Shown here: positions 40,625 to 49,625 of the stretch, piece after piece
Numbering within the stretch: the first letter of the stretch is position 1
Layout: every line of letters begins with the position of its first letter
From: Flavobacterium circumlabens
GTDB taxonomy: Bacteria > Bacteroidota > Bacteroidia > Flavobacteriales > Flavobacteriaceae
Direction of reading: 5' to 3'
Length of the DNA stretch: 64,000 nt
NCBI RefSeq assembly: GCF_004345565.1
Contig: NZ_SLWA01000010.1
Coordinates: forward strand, 93,149-157,148
The notes under the pieces: generated by a model
What the model saw: only the letters and a program-made list of their open reading frames with translations
Told to the model about the DNA's origin: nothing
Databases searched by the model: none
Program-made: the position numbers and the translations under genes

Positions 40625-42684
40625 TGGTATCGCGACATTACTCTTCCTAGTTTTTTCGAAAATGCATTAACTAATTTTGAGTAATCAACGACCATCGACA
40701 AAAGCTCTGTATTATCTGAATTATCAGGTTGTATAGAGCTTTTTAATTCTTCTATGATTTTATCAACCAGATACCAGCGCATAGACATAATGGTTTCGGT
40801 CACGTATTGTGCAATACCCGCTTGTTTGTCTTTCGCAAAAATATTTTGTCCTTCCCAATTGTGTAGTGACACTTTTTCATCTTCCATCAAGATATCCGTC
40901 ACTTCCTGAGCAAAATCTGGCTGCAGACGCATTAAATATTGCTCCAGACTGAATTTTTCATTTTGATGATAGAAAGCCATGATATCCGTAAAAATATCCC
41001 GAAACAAATTATTCGAAAGCTCTACCTCATCTTCCTGCAAACTCAGGTAAATTCGTTGATGCACTTTATATTCCCTTTTTTCAGAAATCATTTCGATCTC
41101 TCCTTCTTCATTGCTTTTTAAAAGCACATCTTCAAATACTTCCGTTTTATCTCCGTAAAGCAATAAAATTTCTATTACCTTTCGCTCCAGACGGTATAAT
41201 ATATCAACCTTTTCGGTTTGTTGTGGTGCTGTATATCCCGGCTCTCCCGGATAATCCTCTGGTGGCCCGTTTCTTGGATCTTCCGGATCTCCTCCTGAAT
41301 ATCCTGTATTATTTGGCTTTTGGTTTCTGAAAACTTCAAAAGGCTTTTGTTCCTGCTTTTGCTTTTTATTCGCTTCCGCAATATCTTTCTGAATCAGCTG
41401 AGATAAAGTACTCACCAATACCTGCTCGGAAATATCCATAATCCGGGCACATTCCTGAGTATAAATTTCACGCTGGATACGATCCGGTATTTTAGAAATA
41501 CTTGTTACCATATCCCTGATCAAATCGGCTTTCTTTATCGGATCGTTTTTAGCATCTTTCATTAAGAGCGAGGCTTTAAACTGGATAAAATCTTTGCTGT
41601 TTTCTTCCAGATAAGCCACTAAATCGTCATGCGAATTTTTTCTGGCAAAACTATCCGGATCTTCTCCGTCAGGAAAAGCACAAACCCTTACGTTCATTCC
41701 TTCCTCCAGAATCAAATCAATTCCACGGATCGACGCGCGCAATCCGGCAGCATCTCCATCAAAAAGAACAGTGATGTTTTTAGTCAGTCGATTGACCAGC
41801 CTGATTTGATCCGGCGTTAAAGCTGTTCCGGATGAAGCCACAACATTTTCTATTCCGGCCTGATGAAACTGAATTACATCTGTATACCCTTCAACCAAAT
41901 AACAATTGTTCTGTTTTGCTATGGATTGTTTGGCCTGAAAAATTCCGTAAAGTACTTTACTTTTATGGTAAATATCACTTTCCGGCGAGTTTAAATATTT
42001 TGCTGCTTTTTTATCATTTGTTAAAATACGCCCTCCAAAACCCAATACACGTCCGGACATACTTTCTATAGGGAACATCACACGACCTTTAAAACGGTCA
42101 AAAGGACGATCTTCTCTGGCAATTGTCAGACCGGTACTTTCCAGGAATTCCAGTTTGTATCCTTTACCCAAAGCTTCTTTGGTCAGGGCATCCCACGTTT
42201 CCGGTGAATAACCTAAAGAAAACTTTTTGATGGTTTCATTGGTAAACCCTCTTTCCTTAAAATATGAAAGTCCGATTGCCTTTCCTTCTTCTGAATTTAA
42301 AAGTGTTTTATGAAAATATTCTTTTGCAAATTCCGAGACCAGATACATGCTTTCGCGAACATCGGTCATGGCTTTTTCAGCATCGGTTTGTTCTGTTTCT
42401 TCAATCTCAATATTGTATTTCCTGGCCAGATAGCGAATGGCTTCCGGATAGGTAAACTGGGAGTGCTCCATCAGGAATTTAACAGAGTTCCCTCCTTTTC
42501 CGGTACTAAAATCTTTCCAGATTCCTTTGGCAGGCGACACCATAAACGACGGAGAGCGCTCGTCAGAGAAAGGACTCAATCCCTTGAAATTACTTCCGGC
42601 TCGTTTTAAATTGACAAAATCACCAATAACCTCCTCTACACGAGCAGTTTCAAAAACAGTATCAATTGTATTTTGTGAAATCAA
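40621..42684 (-). CDS. dnaG: DNA primase DnaG, zinc-ribbon ligands absent
   Basis: A 687-aa primase when started at the TTG at 42684, which gives MISQNTIDTVFETARVEEV, the usual N-terminus in Flavobacteria; the ATG at 42756 would add 24 residues with no match to the family. The N-terminal region aligns with the zinc ribbon (SPFSDERSPSFMVSPAKG, then GIWKDFSTGKGGNSVKF) but the Cys/His ligands of the CHC2 motif are replaced by Ser, Asp and Thr/Gly. The TOPRIM domain is intact (VEGYTDVIQFHQAG, LFDGDAAGLRA). The C-terminal helical part binds the helicase DnaB. Confidence 0.92.
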   Translation of the reverse strand: MISQNTIDTVFETARVEEVIGDFVNLKRAGSNFKGLSPFSDERSPSFMVSPAKGIWKDFSTGKGGNSVKFLMEHSQFTYPEAIRYLARKYNIEIEETEQTDAEKAMTDVRESMYLVSEFAKEYFHKTLLNSEEGKAIGLSYFKERGFTNETIKKFSLGYSPETWDALTKEALGKGYKLEFLESTGLTIAREDRPFDRFKGRVMFPIESMSGRVLGFGGRILTNDKKAAKYLNSPESDIYHKSKVLYGIFQAKQSIAKQNNCYLVEGYTDVIQFHQAGIENVVASSGTALTPDQIRLVNRLTKNITVLFDGDAAGLRASIRGIDLILEEGMNVRVCAFPDGEDPDSFARKNSHDDLVAYLEENSKDFIQFKASLLMKDAKNDPIKKADLIRDMVTSISKIPDRIQREIYTQECARIMDISEQVLVSTLSQLIQKDIAEANKKQKQEQKPFEVFRNQKPNNTGYSGGDPEDPRNGPPEDYPGEPGYTAPQQTEKVDILYRLERKVIEILLLYGDKTEVFEDVLLKSNEEGEIEMISEKREYKVHQRIYLSLQEDEVELSNNLFRDIFTDIMAFYHQNEKFSLEQYLMRLQPDFAQEVTDILMEDEKVSLHNWEGQNIFAKDKQAGIAQYVTETIMSMRWYLVDKIIEELKSSIQPDNSDNTELLSMVVDYSKLVNAFSKKLGRVMSRYH

Positions 42685-42764
42685 AACGTAAAATATTTTT
42701 AAAGTTGAGAGCCTGTAAAAGTAAACAAAATCTTCCCTGAAATGTAACGATTTCAAATAAAAAA

Positions 42765-42786
42765 AAGTGCTTCTCCCGAAGCACTT
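42765..42786 (-). terminator. Terminator after the outer-membrane protein gene
   Basis: AAGTGCTTC pairs with GAAGCACTT around TCCC, with T-tract in the minus direction. Confidence 0.85.
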
Positions 42787-42810
42787 CTCACTACCTAAAC
42801 TTAATCATAC

Positions 42811-43863
42811 TTAATTCAAATCAAATCGTAACCCTAGTGAAATATTATTTTCATCGATTAAATTATCCTGAAATAAAGGATTCAAATCATATTTTAAATA
42901 CAAACTCATTTCTTTATAACCAACGTAGGAACTCAGTCCGTAAATAAAATTATTTACATTATAATCGCCTTTTATAGTGGTTTTATATTTTAAATCTTCC
43001 TCTTCAAATTTTAGGATTTGCTTGGATTTTACATTGATTCCCGCGTAACCTCCAATCCCGAAACGGAAACTTTTATGTGTTCTGAAATAGGTCTTTCCAT
43101 TACTTTCTTTTGGTCTTGTAAAATCAAATTCCAAATGCACCGGCAAAACGATATACACATTTCTAAAACGAGATTCATCCATATTTATCGCGTTCACTTC
43201 AAGATTAGTCTGATTTCCGTCTACCACAAAACTGCGGTTATCCGTTGGACGAATATTGTTATACATTACCGAAAGACCGTATTTGGCATGTAACAAATTA
43301 TCATTTTTCATTAATCTTGAATTATAGGTAAAACCCCATTCGTAAAAATGCGACCCTATAAAACTATACCTGGAATCCTGAAGTTTTCCATCGATCATTG
43401 TATTGTTCAAACCCATTGCAAATACAAACTGCGAGGTGGTTCTTTTTTCACCGTGAATAGAATCTTTGCTTCTTTTCTTACCGCTCCAGTCTTTATCGTT
43501 CCAATGAATAATCAGAGTATGTTTGCTGATCGAATCTCCTTCTTTGATTTTGCCATCTACTTTTTGCTGTACCAAATCATTAAGTTCGTTTTGGGCCAAA
43601 GTAACTTTTTCTTCAATAATTACGGCTCTTGCTTCAGCCAGTTCTTTTTTGCGTTTATCCGCTTGTTCCTGCGTGATTTTGCCTTCTGAAAACTGAACAT
43701 TTACAGCTTCGATTTCTTCTTTTAATGCTTGTTTTTCTTCTTTGGTGACTTTCTCGATTTTATTGGCAATTTGCTTTGCTCTTGACTCAAAAGTTTCCTG
43801 ACCCAATACCTTACTTACAAATAAGAAAACAAGGATGACGAGATAAATAGTAAAATTTTTCAT
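42811..43863 (-). CDS. Outer-membrane beta-barrel protein with N-terminal coiled coil
   Basis: A 350-aa protein. A signal peptide (ending VLGQE) is followed by a coiled-coil region at about residues 28-105 (rich in K and E), then a strand-rich region from about 140 to the end, with alternating hydrophobic strands and a final strand ending in RFDLN; PorT-like or OmpW-like outer-membrane barrels of Bacteroidetes look like this. It is the last gene of a likely unit with the sigma factor and the anti-sigma-like gene. Confidence 0.75.
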   Translation of the reverse strand: MKNFTIYLVILVFLFVSKVLGQETFESRAKQIANKIEKVTKEEKQALKEEIEAVNVQFSEGKITQEQADKRKKELAEARAVIIEEKVTLAQNELNDLVQQKVDGKIKEGDSISKHTLIIHWNDKDWSGKKRSKDSIHGEKRTTSQFVFAMGLNNTMIDGKLQDSRYSFIGSHFYEWGFTYNSRLMKNDNLLHAKYGLSVMYNNIRPTDNRSFVVDGNQTNLEVNAINMDESRFRNVYIVLPVHLEFDFTRPKESNGKTYFRTHKSFRFGIGGYAGINVKSKQILKFEEEDLKYKTTIKGDYNVNNFIYGLSSYVGYKEMSLYLKYDLNPLFQDNLIDENNISLGLRFDLN

Positions 43864-43937
43864 GATTGATTGATTTTTTAAAATTGATTGATGATATTTT
43901 TTAATTGTTTGATCGTTTATGGTTGATTGTTTATTTT

Positions 43938-44657
43938 TTATTCCTTCTGATTTCTGTTTGCCAGCGCGACTTTTACGGTTTGGTAGTTTTTATTGACTTT
44001 GGTAATTACTTTTTCTCTAAACGAAAGTTCCAATTCGCCATCGACCTGATTTAATAAATCGCTGGCATTGACTTTAATTTTTGCTTTGGGTTTAACCGTA
44101 TTTTCTGCAACCACAGTTTTTTCTGCAGTGTTTAGCAACTGATCTGCCGTTTCGTTTTTAACTGTTTCAGGTGCCGTAATTTGATTGTTAAGGGATGGTG
44201 ATTGTTGATTTTTTTGATTGATGACTGAAACCTCCGCTATTGGATTTGCTGTATTCTTAACTACTTTAATTCCTTTTTGATTTGAAATTTTTTCTTCTTT
44301 TTTTGAATCGCCTGCGTCCTGAGTTGGTTCTTTTTCTGAAACTGCTATTTGGTCTTTATTCGCATCTGTCTCTTTAAAACCTAGTTTAACAACGGAATCT
44401 TTTTGACTATTATCTTCAATAACCACTTGATTTTTTTGAAGTTCTACCTTTTTTTCCTGATTAAAAAAGAAAGTCCCTACCATTAAAAACCCCACAATAC
44501 TGGCGGCGATATACAACCATCTATTTTTATTTTTTGGTTTCTTTTCTTCGGCGACACTCAACATGGCATCTAATCGGTCCCAAGCTTTTTCGCTTGGTTC
44601 GATCCTGCGCTGATTTAGTTTTTCACGGAAATCCTTTTCAAAATTATTCGGTTCCAT
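43938..44657 (-). CDS. Anti-sigma-factor-like single-pass membrane protein
   Basis: A 239-aa protein. The N-terminal cytoplasmic part (KDFREKLNQRRIEPSEKAWDRLDAMLS) precedes one membrane helix at about 46-63 (WLYIAASIVGFLMVGTFFF) and a long periplasmic tail that is low complexity (K, N, Q, E, V) with a basic C-terminus. Position directly after an ECF sigma gene, with a 14-bp overlap, suggests an anti-sigma factor, but no ZAS or FecR domain is recognisable. Confidence 0.65.
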   Translation of the reverse strand: MEPNNFEKDFREKLNQRRIEPSEKAWDRLDAMLSVAEEKKPKNKNRWLYIAASIVGFLMVGTFFFNQEKKVELQKNQVVIEDNSQKDSVVKLGFKETDANKDQIAVSEKEPTQDAGDSKKEEKISNQKGIKVVKNTANPIAEVSVINQKNQQSPSLNNQITAPETVKNETADQLLNTAEKTVVAENTVKPKAKIKVNASDLLNQVDGELELSFREKVITKVNKNYQTVKVALANRNQKE

Positions 44658-45204
44658 TATCTTGTTTTTTTAAGGTATTAATTTGTGTTTGCAGCATTTT
44701 TCTGGCGTGCGATAATTGTGATTTCGATGTTCCTTCATTAATTCCTAACATCTTTGCGATCTCATTGTGTTTGTAACCTTCAATAGCGTATAAATTGAAA
44801 ACCATTTTATAGCCATCCGGTAAAGCATCTATTAAAAACTGAATCTGATCTGTCGAAAACTGGCTGTCGATGGCATTAAAACTTTCTTCCGTATAAATCT
44901 CATCTTCGGCAAATTTTACTTTCTTCTGAACTCTTAAATATGATATACATTCGTTAACCATGATTCGGCGGATCCAGCCTTCAAAACTTCCTTTGTTTTC
45001 AAATTTGTTTAAATTGGTAAACACTTTCATAAAGGCAGTTATCATTACATCTTCGGCCAATTGAATGTCTTTTATATATTGTCGGCAAACACTCAGCATT
45101 TTCGATGAAAACCGACTATAAATCTGTTGCTGTGCTTGTCGATTATTCTCAACAGCCAACTTTATGATTTCGGTTTCTTCTTGATGTAAACGAATAATTT
45201 TCAT
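44644..45204 (-). CDS. ECF-type RNA polymerase sigma factor
   Basis: A 186-aa sigma-70 family protein with region 2 (RQYIKDIQLAEDVMITAFMKVFTN, then RIMVNECISYLR) and region 4 (LPDGYKMVFNLYAIEGYKHNEIAKMLGINEGTSKSQLSHARK). It lacks regions 1 and 3, as in ECF factors. An ECF-type promoter (45251-45278) lies about 47 bp upstream, suggesting autoregulation. It is followed by the anti-sigma-like gene with a 14-bp overlap. Confidence 0.92.
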   Translation of the reverse strand: MKIIRLHQEETEIIKLAVENNRQAQQQIYSRFSSKMLSVCRQYIKDIQLAEDVMITAFMKVFTNLNKFENKGSFEGWIRRIMVNECISYLRVQKKVKFAEDEIYTEESFNAIDSQFSTDQIQFLIDALPDGYKMVFNLYAIEGYKHNEIAKMLGINEGTSKSQLSHARKMLQTQINTLKKQDNGTE

Positions 45205-45250
45205 TAATAAGCGTTCAGGTTTTGTTTTTGGAATAGTCTTCTATTAGCAT

Positions 45251-45278
45251 AGACGAGTGAAGTTGTAAAATGGTTGCA
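45251..45278 (-). promoter_or_regulatory. ECF sigma-dependent promoter, likely autoregulatory
   Basis: On the minus strand TGCAACC (45272-45278) is followed 16 bp later by CGTCT (45251-45255). This pairing of a -35 with AACC and a -10 with CGTC is the classic ECF promoter form and occurs upstream of sigma genes in Flavobacteria. Confidence 0.65.
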
Positions 45279-45455
45279 TGAAGGGGAAAATATTTAAATT
45301 TAAAATCCAATGATTATCTGTAAAAATTCCAAATACCAACATTACAGTATTGATATACAAGTAAATACAAGTTTTCATAAAATTCAAAAAATGTAATTAT
45401 TTTTACCGGAATAATGCCACTCCTACACAAAGTTAATCGAAAGTTATCCTTTGAG

Positions 45456-45486
45456 TTGCAAACCGTCTTCTAATTTGGTATTTTTG
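45456..45486 (+). promoter_or_regulatory. Candidate promoter of the GNAT gene
   Basis: TATTTTTG at 45479-45486 matches the -7 consensus TAnnTTTG; a TTG at 45456-45458 lies 20 bp upstream, a fair -33 element. The ATG is at 45547. Confidence 0.45.
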
Positions 45487-45546
45487 AATGTAATAAAACT
45501 GTAGAAATTACAGCTAAAATCCCATAAAGAAACACTTCAGCATAAA

Positions 45547-46071
45547 ATGAAAAATATTGACATCCGAAAAGTAACCCTAAACGATATTGATCAATTACAG
45601 CAAATAGGCAAGCAAACTTTTTCTGAGACTTTTTCAGGAGACAATTCTGAAGAGGACATGAACAAATATTTAGAGGAGCATTTTTCAATAGAAAAGCTGA
45701 CGGCTGAACTCAACAACACCGACTCTGAATTTTATTTCGCTGTTCTTGATACTGCTGTCATTGGATATTTAAAACTAAACTTCGGAGCATCCCAAACAGA
45801 ATTGAAGGACAGCAAAGCATTGGAAATCGAAAGAATTTATGTGCCAAAAGAATATCACGGTCAAAGTGTAGGTCAGGTTCTTTATGAAAAAGCAATTCAG
45901 GTGGCCAAACATAAAAATGTAGATTATGTATGGTTAGGTGTTTGGGAAGAAAATCACAGAGCACTGAGTTTCTATAAGAAAAATGGTTTTACAGAATTTG
46001 ATAAACACATTTTCAGATTAGGAAATGATGAACAGACGGATATCATGATGAAGCTGCAATTGAAAGCGTAA
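45547..46071 (+). CDS. GNAT-family N-acetyltransferase
   Basis: A 174-aa acetyl-CoA-dependent transferase. Motif A (RIYVPKEYHGQSVGQVLYEKAIQVA, residues about 98-122) and motif B (VWLGVWEENHRALSFYKKNGF) are clear. It resembles the PaiA-like group. The substrate is unknown. Adjacent genes run in the opposite direction. Confidence 0.88.
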   Translation: MKNIDIRKVTLNDIDQLQQIGKQTFSETFSGDNSEEDMNKYLEEHFSIEKLTAELNNTDSEFYFAVLDTAVIGYLKLNFGASQTELKDSKALEIERIYVPKEYHGQSVGQVLYEKAIQVAKHKNVDYVWLGVWEENHRALSFYKKNGFTEFDKHIFRLGNDEQTDIMMKLQLKA

Positions 46072-46117
46072 ATTACTTTAAAGCAAAAGGAATAGGATTT
46101 CTGAAAAAAAACTGACC

Positions 46118-47095
46118 TTATTTCTTTCGCTCAATAACATAATTCACCATCAAAATCAAAGCGTCTTTGTATTCAGAATCTTCAAAGTTCTGGAGTAATG
46201 CAAGTGCTTCCTGCTGGAATTCGACCATTTTGTTTTCGGCGTAAGCCAAACCATTATTATCCTTTACAAAAGCAATCACTTCTTTGACGCGTTTTTTGTC
46301 TTTATTGTGGTTTTTGATGGAGTTAATCAGCCACTTTTTTTCCTGAGGTGTGCAGGTGTTTAAAACGTGAATTAAAGGCAAAGTCATTTTTTGTTCCTTA
46401 ATATCAATTCCGGTTGGTTTTCCGATGGCTTCTTCGCTATAATCGAATAAGTCATCTTTAATTTGAAAAGCCATTCCGATAAGCTCTCCAAACTTGCGCA
46501 TGTTCTCGACCTGAATATCGTCTTCAATTACCGATTTTGCACCAAGTGCACAGCAAGCTGCAATAAGTGTTGCGGTTTTTTTTCGGATAATTTCGTAATA
46601 AATAGCTTCGGTAATGTCTAGTCTTCTGGCTTTTTCGATTTGAAGTAATTCTCCTTCACTCATTTCGCGAACGGCAACAGAAATAATTCGAAGCAAATCA
46701 AAATCGCCATTATCGATAGAAAGCAGCAGTCCTTTTGAAAGTAGGTAATCTCCAACCAAAACCGCAATTTTGTTTTTCCAAAGTGCATTGATCGAGAAAA
46801 ATCCGCGACGGCGGTTACTATCGTCCACAACATCATCGTGTACTAAAGTTGCTGTATGAATCAGCTCAATTACGGATGCTCCGCGATAGGTTCTTTCGTT
46901 TACAACACCTCCTGAAACCATCTTGGAGGTTAAAAAAACAAACATCGGACGCATTTGTTTTCCTTTCCTGTTTACAATATAATAGGTAATACGGTTTAGC
47001 AGTGCGACCTTTGAAGTCATCGATTCATGGAACTTTTTTTCAAAAAGTTCCATCTCGTGAAAGATGGGCTGTTTTATTTGAGAAGTAATATTCAT
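46118..47095 (-). CDS. Polyprenyl diphosphate synthase (trans-type)
   Basis: A 325-aa enzyme that elongates allylic diphosphates with IPP to C35-C40, supplying side chains of menaquinone. The first Asp-rich motif is DDVVDD (87-92, followed by RRRG); the second is DDLFDY near 215. KGKQMRPMF near residue 45 is the family start motif. The exact chain length cannot be read from the sequence. The gene is not part of the rlmN unit, from which it is separated by a terminator. Confidence 0.92.
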   Translation of the reverse strand: MNITSQIKQPIFHEMELFEKKFHESMTSKVALLNRITYYIVNRKGKQMRPMFVFLTSKMVSGGVVNERTYRGASVIELIHTATLVHDDVVDDSNRRRGFFSINALWKNKIAVLVGDYLLSKGLLLSIDNGDFDLLRIISVAVREMSEGELLQIEKARRLDITEAIYYEIIRKKTATLIAACCALGAKSVIEDDIQVENMRKFGELIGMAFQIKDDLFDYSEEAIGKPTGIDIKEQKMTLPLIHVLNTCTPQEKKWLINSIKNHNKDKKRVKEVIAFVKDNNGLAYAENKMVEFQQEALALLQNFEDSEYKDALILMVNYVIERKK

Positions 47096-47275
47096 TTCGA
47101 CTCCAAATATACTATTTTTAATAAAAAAACGTTGTCTATTTTAGGTTAGTATAGTAACAATTTAAAGAATAATTAAGAAAACAGACCAAAAGCATTCTTG
47201 ATTTAATACCAAAACTGACTTCTACTTTATTACGGAAACAAACAGAGCTGAACAATAATAATCCTTTTTTGCCCA

Positions 47276-47320
47276 AAAAAGCATTAAGAACAAGAATAAC
47301 TCTCGTTTTTAATGCTTTTT
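47276..47320. terminator. Terminator between rlmN and prenyl synthase genes
   Basis: AAAAAGCATTAA pairs with TTAATGCTTTTT (12 bp), with a T-tract in both directions. It follows the rlmN stop in the minus direction. Confidence 0.75.
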
Positions 47321-47342
47321 ATTTATTTTGAAATTAGAAAAT

Positions 47343-48386
47343 TTATCCTTCCTTATTCGCCAGTTGTCCGCAGGCAGCATCAATATCTTTTCCGCGACTT
47401 CTGCGTACTTTACAAACTACTCCAATATTATCTAAGGCTTTTATATACGCCAGAATAGATTCTTCCGAAGCCTGTTGAAACTCACCGTCATCAATTGGGT
47501 TGTATTCGATTAAATTGACCTTACAAGGCACATATTTACAAAACTTAACCAGGGCATCAATGGAAGCTTTATCGTCATTGATTCCTTTCCAGACAACATA
47601 CTCGTATGAGATTTTGTTTTTTGTTTTTCTATACCAGTACTCCAATGCTTCCCGTAAATCCGCTAAAGGGAAATTTTTACTGAAAGGCATGATCCGGGCA
47701 CGAATCTCATCAATCGCAGAGTGCAGGGAAACTGCCAATTTGAATTTCACATCGTCGTCGGCCATTTTTTTAATCATCTTCGGAATTCCGGATGTTGACA
47801 CCATGATTCGTTTTGGTGACATTCCCAAACCTTCCGGTGAGGTAATCATATCGATGGCTTTGATGACATTATTATAATTCATCAAAGGCTCACCCATTCC
47901 CATAAAAACAATATTGGAAAGCGGATGATTGTAATACAGACGGCTTTCCTTATCTATTGCCAGAACCTGATCGTAGATTTCTCCCGGTTCCAGATTTCGC
48001 ATTCTTTTTAATCTTGCGGTCGCACAGAAATTACAATCCAGACTACAGCCCACCTGGCTTGAAACACAGGCCGTTGTTCTGGTTTCGGTAGGAATCAAAA
48101 CAGATTCTACCACCAGACCATCATGTAAACGAACGGCATTTTTTACGGTTCCGTCACTGCTGCGCTGCATGGTATCTACCTTAATATGGTTGATTACAAA
48201 ATTATCCTCCAACATGGCCCTGGTAGGTTTCGCTACATTGGTCATATCATCAAAACTGTGTGCTCCTTTACTCCATAACCATTCATAGACCTGGTTACCA
48301 CGGAAAGCTTTGTCGTTATTGGCGACAAAAAAATCCCGTAATTGATCTTTTGATAAAGCTCGTATGTCTTTTTTCTCGATTTGCAT
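47343..48386 (-). CDS. rlmN: Dual-specificity RNA methyltransferase RlmN
   Basis: A 347-aa radical-SAM enzyme that methylates C2 of A2503 in 23S rRNA and A37 in some tRNAs. The iron-sulfur cluster cysteines are Cys114, Cys118 and Cys121 (CSLDCNFC), and the catalytic Cys339 lies in AACGQLA. FMGMGEPLMN is diagnostic. Confidence 0.96.
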   Translation of the reverse strand: MQIEKKDIRALSKDQLRDFFVANNDKAFRGNQVYEWLWSKGAHSFDDMTNVAKPTRAMLEDNFVINHIKVDTMQRSSDGTVKNAVRLHDGLVVESVLIPTETRTTACVSSQVGCSLDCNFCATARLKRMRNLEPGEIYDQVLAIDKESRLYYNHPLSNIVFMGMGEPLMNYNNVIKAIDMITSPEGLGMSPKRIMVSTSGIPKMIKKMADDDVKFKLAVSLHSAIDEIRARIMPFSKNFPLADLREALEYWYRKTKNKISYEYVVWKGINDDKASIDALVKFCKYVPCKVNLIEYNPIDDGEFQQASEESILAYIKALDNIGVVCKVRRSRGKDIDAACGQLANKEG

Positions 48387-48826
48387 GGTGCAAAGTTAAT
48401 CACTTTTGTTATTTTTTCCTGATTTTTATAACCATTCTTAGTTAAAACCAAAAGAAGGAAACTATTTTTTTGAAAATTTCTACTGCTGTATTGAATCTAA
48501 AACCTTTACCTGCTCACTTTCTTTTTTCCAGATTGTTCTTTTTTTTGACTTTGAAAATTCCTCAAAATTAAAAAGAAAACTCTATTCAAATAAAAAACAA
48601 TTATACCTATAACAATCAGTATTTTAACTTATAGAAATATCTTTTTAGAAAGAAACACTGACCCAAAAACACTTCTTTACGATTTTATTATAAGTCTTTA
48701 ATAAAATCCTGGCCATGATTTTTATCAGCTCTTTTCCTATTCAGTCGTAATAAATTTGATCCAAGAAAAAGACAGCTGTTTATATCATCTCAAAAACAAG
48801 CTGAATTAACTAAATACCACATACAG
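48387..48826. other. Divergent intergenic region
   Basis: A 440-bp AT-rich stretch without a supported gene. TAAATTTG at 48751-48758 is a candidate -7 element for the YceI gene at 48827. Nothing else stands out. Confidence 0.6.
48751..48758 (+). promoter_or_regulatory. Candidate -7 promoter element
   Basis: TAAATTTG matches TAnnTTTG 69 bp before the ATG at 48827. Confidence 0.4.
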
Positions 48827-49420
48827 ATGAAAACGATCAAATCAATTTTATGGGCAATAGTAATCACATTGTCATTACAGGTAAACGCACAAAGAAGATA
48901 TAGCGTTGCAAAATCAACTTTTGAAGTTGCAGGAACTTCCAACATACATGACTGGGTAATGCGATCTACGGAAGGAACCGGCAGTGCCATTTTTACGGTT
49001 ACGGATTCTAAACTGACGGACATTAAAAATTTAACGATTACATTATTAGCCGAAAGCATAAAAAGCAGCAAAACAAGCATGGATGATGTGGCTTATGAAG
49101 CTTTAGATACCAAAACATACAAAAACATCAGGTACGTTTTAAAAGCTGCTGAAAAACTAAACGAAACCACCTGGCTGTTAACCGGAACTTACACCATTGC
49201 AGGTGTCAGTAAAGATTATAAAACCCAGATAAAAATAACAACCAATGATAATGGCACTTTTACATTACAGGGCTCTAACCGAATGACTTTTCTTGATTTT
49301 GAAATGACACCTCCAACAGCAGCTCTTGGAGTGGTTAAAGCAGGCAAAGAACTAACCGTCTTATTCCATATTACTTTAACTGATTACGCTAAAAATGAAA
49401 ATGTTCTGGTAATCAAATAG
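48827..49420 (+). CDS. Secreted YceI-family protein
   Basis: A 197-aa protein with a signal peptide (ending LQVNAQ). The YceI domain starts YSVAKSTFEVAGTSNIHDW and has LTITLLAESIKSSK, WLLTGTYTIAGVSKDYKTQIKI and FEMTPPTAALGVVKAGKELTVLF. It is soluble rather than a lipoprotein, unlike the YceI at 8713. YceI folds carry isoprenoid or fatty ligands in the periplasm. Confidence 0.88.
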   Translation: MKTIKSILWAIVITLSLQVNAQRRYSVAKSTFEVAGTSNIHDWVMRSTEGTGSAIFTVTDSKLTDIKNLTITLLAESIKSSKTSMDDVAYEALDTKTYKNIRYVLKAAEKLNETTWLLTGTYTIAGVSKDYKTQIKITTNDNGTFTLQGSNRMTFLDFEMTPPTAALGVVKAGKELTVLFHITLTDYAKNENVLVIK

Positions 49421-49494
49421 TAACAAACTATGCTGTTTTTAAAATTAAATTATTTTAAAAAAAAATTAAGCTTCAGCTCTAAAAAACAAAATTC

Positions 49495-49510
49495 TGGCAC
49501 GAGAATTGTC
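49495..49510 (+). promoter_or_regulatory. Sigma54-like promoter
   Basis: TGGCAC is followed by GAGAA and TTGTC, close to the -24/-12 consensus TGGCAC-N5-TTGC(A/T), with one change at the last position. It overlaps a perfect 20-bp palindrome at about the expected start site. The gene start is 116 bp downstream. Confidence 0.5.
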
Positions 49511-49528
49511 TTTCTGTCGACAGAAAGA
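49509..49528. promoter_or_regulatory. 20-bp perfect palindrome
   Basis: TCTTTCTGTCGACAGAAAGA is perfectly symmetric around 49518/49519. It sits just after the sigma54-like -12 element and may be an operator, or a hairpin at the mRNA 5' end. Confidence 0.6.
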
Positions 49529-49625
49529 TAATCTTACAAAGAGCTCAATCATTTTAAAATTTGTACTTTTATTTTTTCAGCTTTATAACCTTTATATTTT
49601 ATCAACTTTAAAAATTTAATTAATC

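Larger units (their letters stand above)
45205..45546. other. Divergent intergenic region
   Basis: No gene is visible. It carries the ECF promoter (minus) at 45251-45278 and a plus-strand candidate promoter near 45456-45486. The middle contains TTCCAAA-type repeats common in the window's intergenic regions. Confidence 0.65.

Noticed and set aside
42684..42756. N-terminal extension of DnaG from the upstream ATG
   Set aside because: The 24 added residues (KSLHFREDFVYFYRL and on) do not match any DnaG start, and the conserved start begins at the TTG.
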